From: Bondarzewia mesenterica
Taxonomy: Eukaryota; Basidiomycota; Agaricomycetes; Russulales; Bondarzewiaceae
Direction: 5' to 3'
Length of the DNA stretch: 45,802 nt
Assembly: GCA_004802705.1 (NCBI GenBank)
Contig: SGPL01000257.1
Coordinates: 1-45,802 of the forward strand
Each line of letters opens with the position of its first letter. Within the stretch, counting starts at the first letter, position 1. Shown in pieces: positions 45,583-45,802 of the stretch. The notes under the pieces are model-generated. The model searched no databases, had not been told where the DNA came from, and worked only from the letters and a program-made list of their open reading frames with translations. A program made the translations under genes and the position numbers.

Positions 45583-45802
45583 CGCGAAGCGTATAGAATG
45601 TGTATTAGCTTGCTCGGAGAGCAAGTTGCTCTCCAGACCCGTAATTCATTGCGTGTGAAAGTTGCAGGAACGATCAATTCTCCTTTTTTGTAGCATGATA
45701 CATATAAATATACGATTGCGTGATAAGTGCGTTCAAGGACGTGACTCGTACATCAGATAAGAGACAGATAAGATAATTACAATATACTGTGACGTTCCGC
45801 GA
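45583..45802. other. Upstream of the VTT gene, to the window edge
   Basis: 220 bases holding the presumed promoter of the minus-strand VTT gene. AT-rich stretches (TACATATAAATATACG at about 45701-45716) could include a TATA-like element. No gene is seen. Confidence 0.35.

Noticed and set aside
1..45802. CACGTG as a window-wide enriched motif
   Set aside because: The number of copies seen is close to the simple expectation for a six-base site in this length, and several lie in exons; only promoter positions were kept as weak observations.

Overview
The window is nuclear DNA of a filamentous basidiomycete, most like Agaricomycotina. It has about 21 protein genes packed on both strands, nearly all broken by many 45-70 base GT-AG introns. 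Several products have clear fungal orthologues: Elg1, Tfg1, Bfr1, Nhp2, the UBE2H/Ubc8 class, Ppn1 and Zwf1. There is no operon structure, and I found no CRISPR array, tRNA, rRNA or transposon. Coordinates given for each CDS run from the start codon to the stop codon and include introns; exons are listed in the evidence. Most models were checked by hand: exon lengths sum to a multiple of three and splice phases agree.

Left part (1-9818): the 5' end of an unknown minus-strand gene, a RING/LON E3 ligase (608-3007, with one apparent frameshift), glucose-6-phosphate dehydrogenase (4065-5943, minus), a short THOC5-like protein (6152-6944), a Ubc8/UBE2H E2 enzyme (7438-8360, minus) and an unknown small membrane protein (9013-9818, minus).

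Middle (10054-24507): two neighbouring four-helix MARVEL-type membrane proteins (minus), an unknown 144-residue protein (minus), vacuolar endopolyphosphatase Ppn1 (15155-17724, 16 exons including a 5-base one), an RFX transcription factor (18185-21201), Bfr1 (minus) and the H/ACA snoRNP protein Nhp2 (minus).

Right part (24734-45582): the PCNA-unloader subunit Elg1, a bHLH transcription factor, TFIIF alpha (Tfg1, minus), a 999-residue coiled-coil protein, an unknown 131-residue coiled-coil protein (minus), a Ca2+-dependent ATP-Mg/Pi mitochondrial carrier (Sal1/SCaMC, minus), an unknown Ser/Pro-rich protein (minus) and a Tvp38/TMEM64 (VTT) membrane protein (minus).

The genes do not form one pathway; they are a mixed set of housekeeping and regulatory genes. 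The observation most worth following is the first intron of the Ubc8 gene. No GT-AG splice restores its conserved N-terminus, but an AT-AC intron with a perfect U12-type 5' site does. That is unexpected in a lineage thought to lack the minor spliceosome. Other points are the 5-base micro-exon in PPN1, paired MluI-box motifs in the ELG1 promoter, an E-box in front of the bHLH gene, and two homopolymer frameshifts that probably reflect sequencing error.
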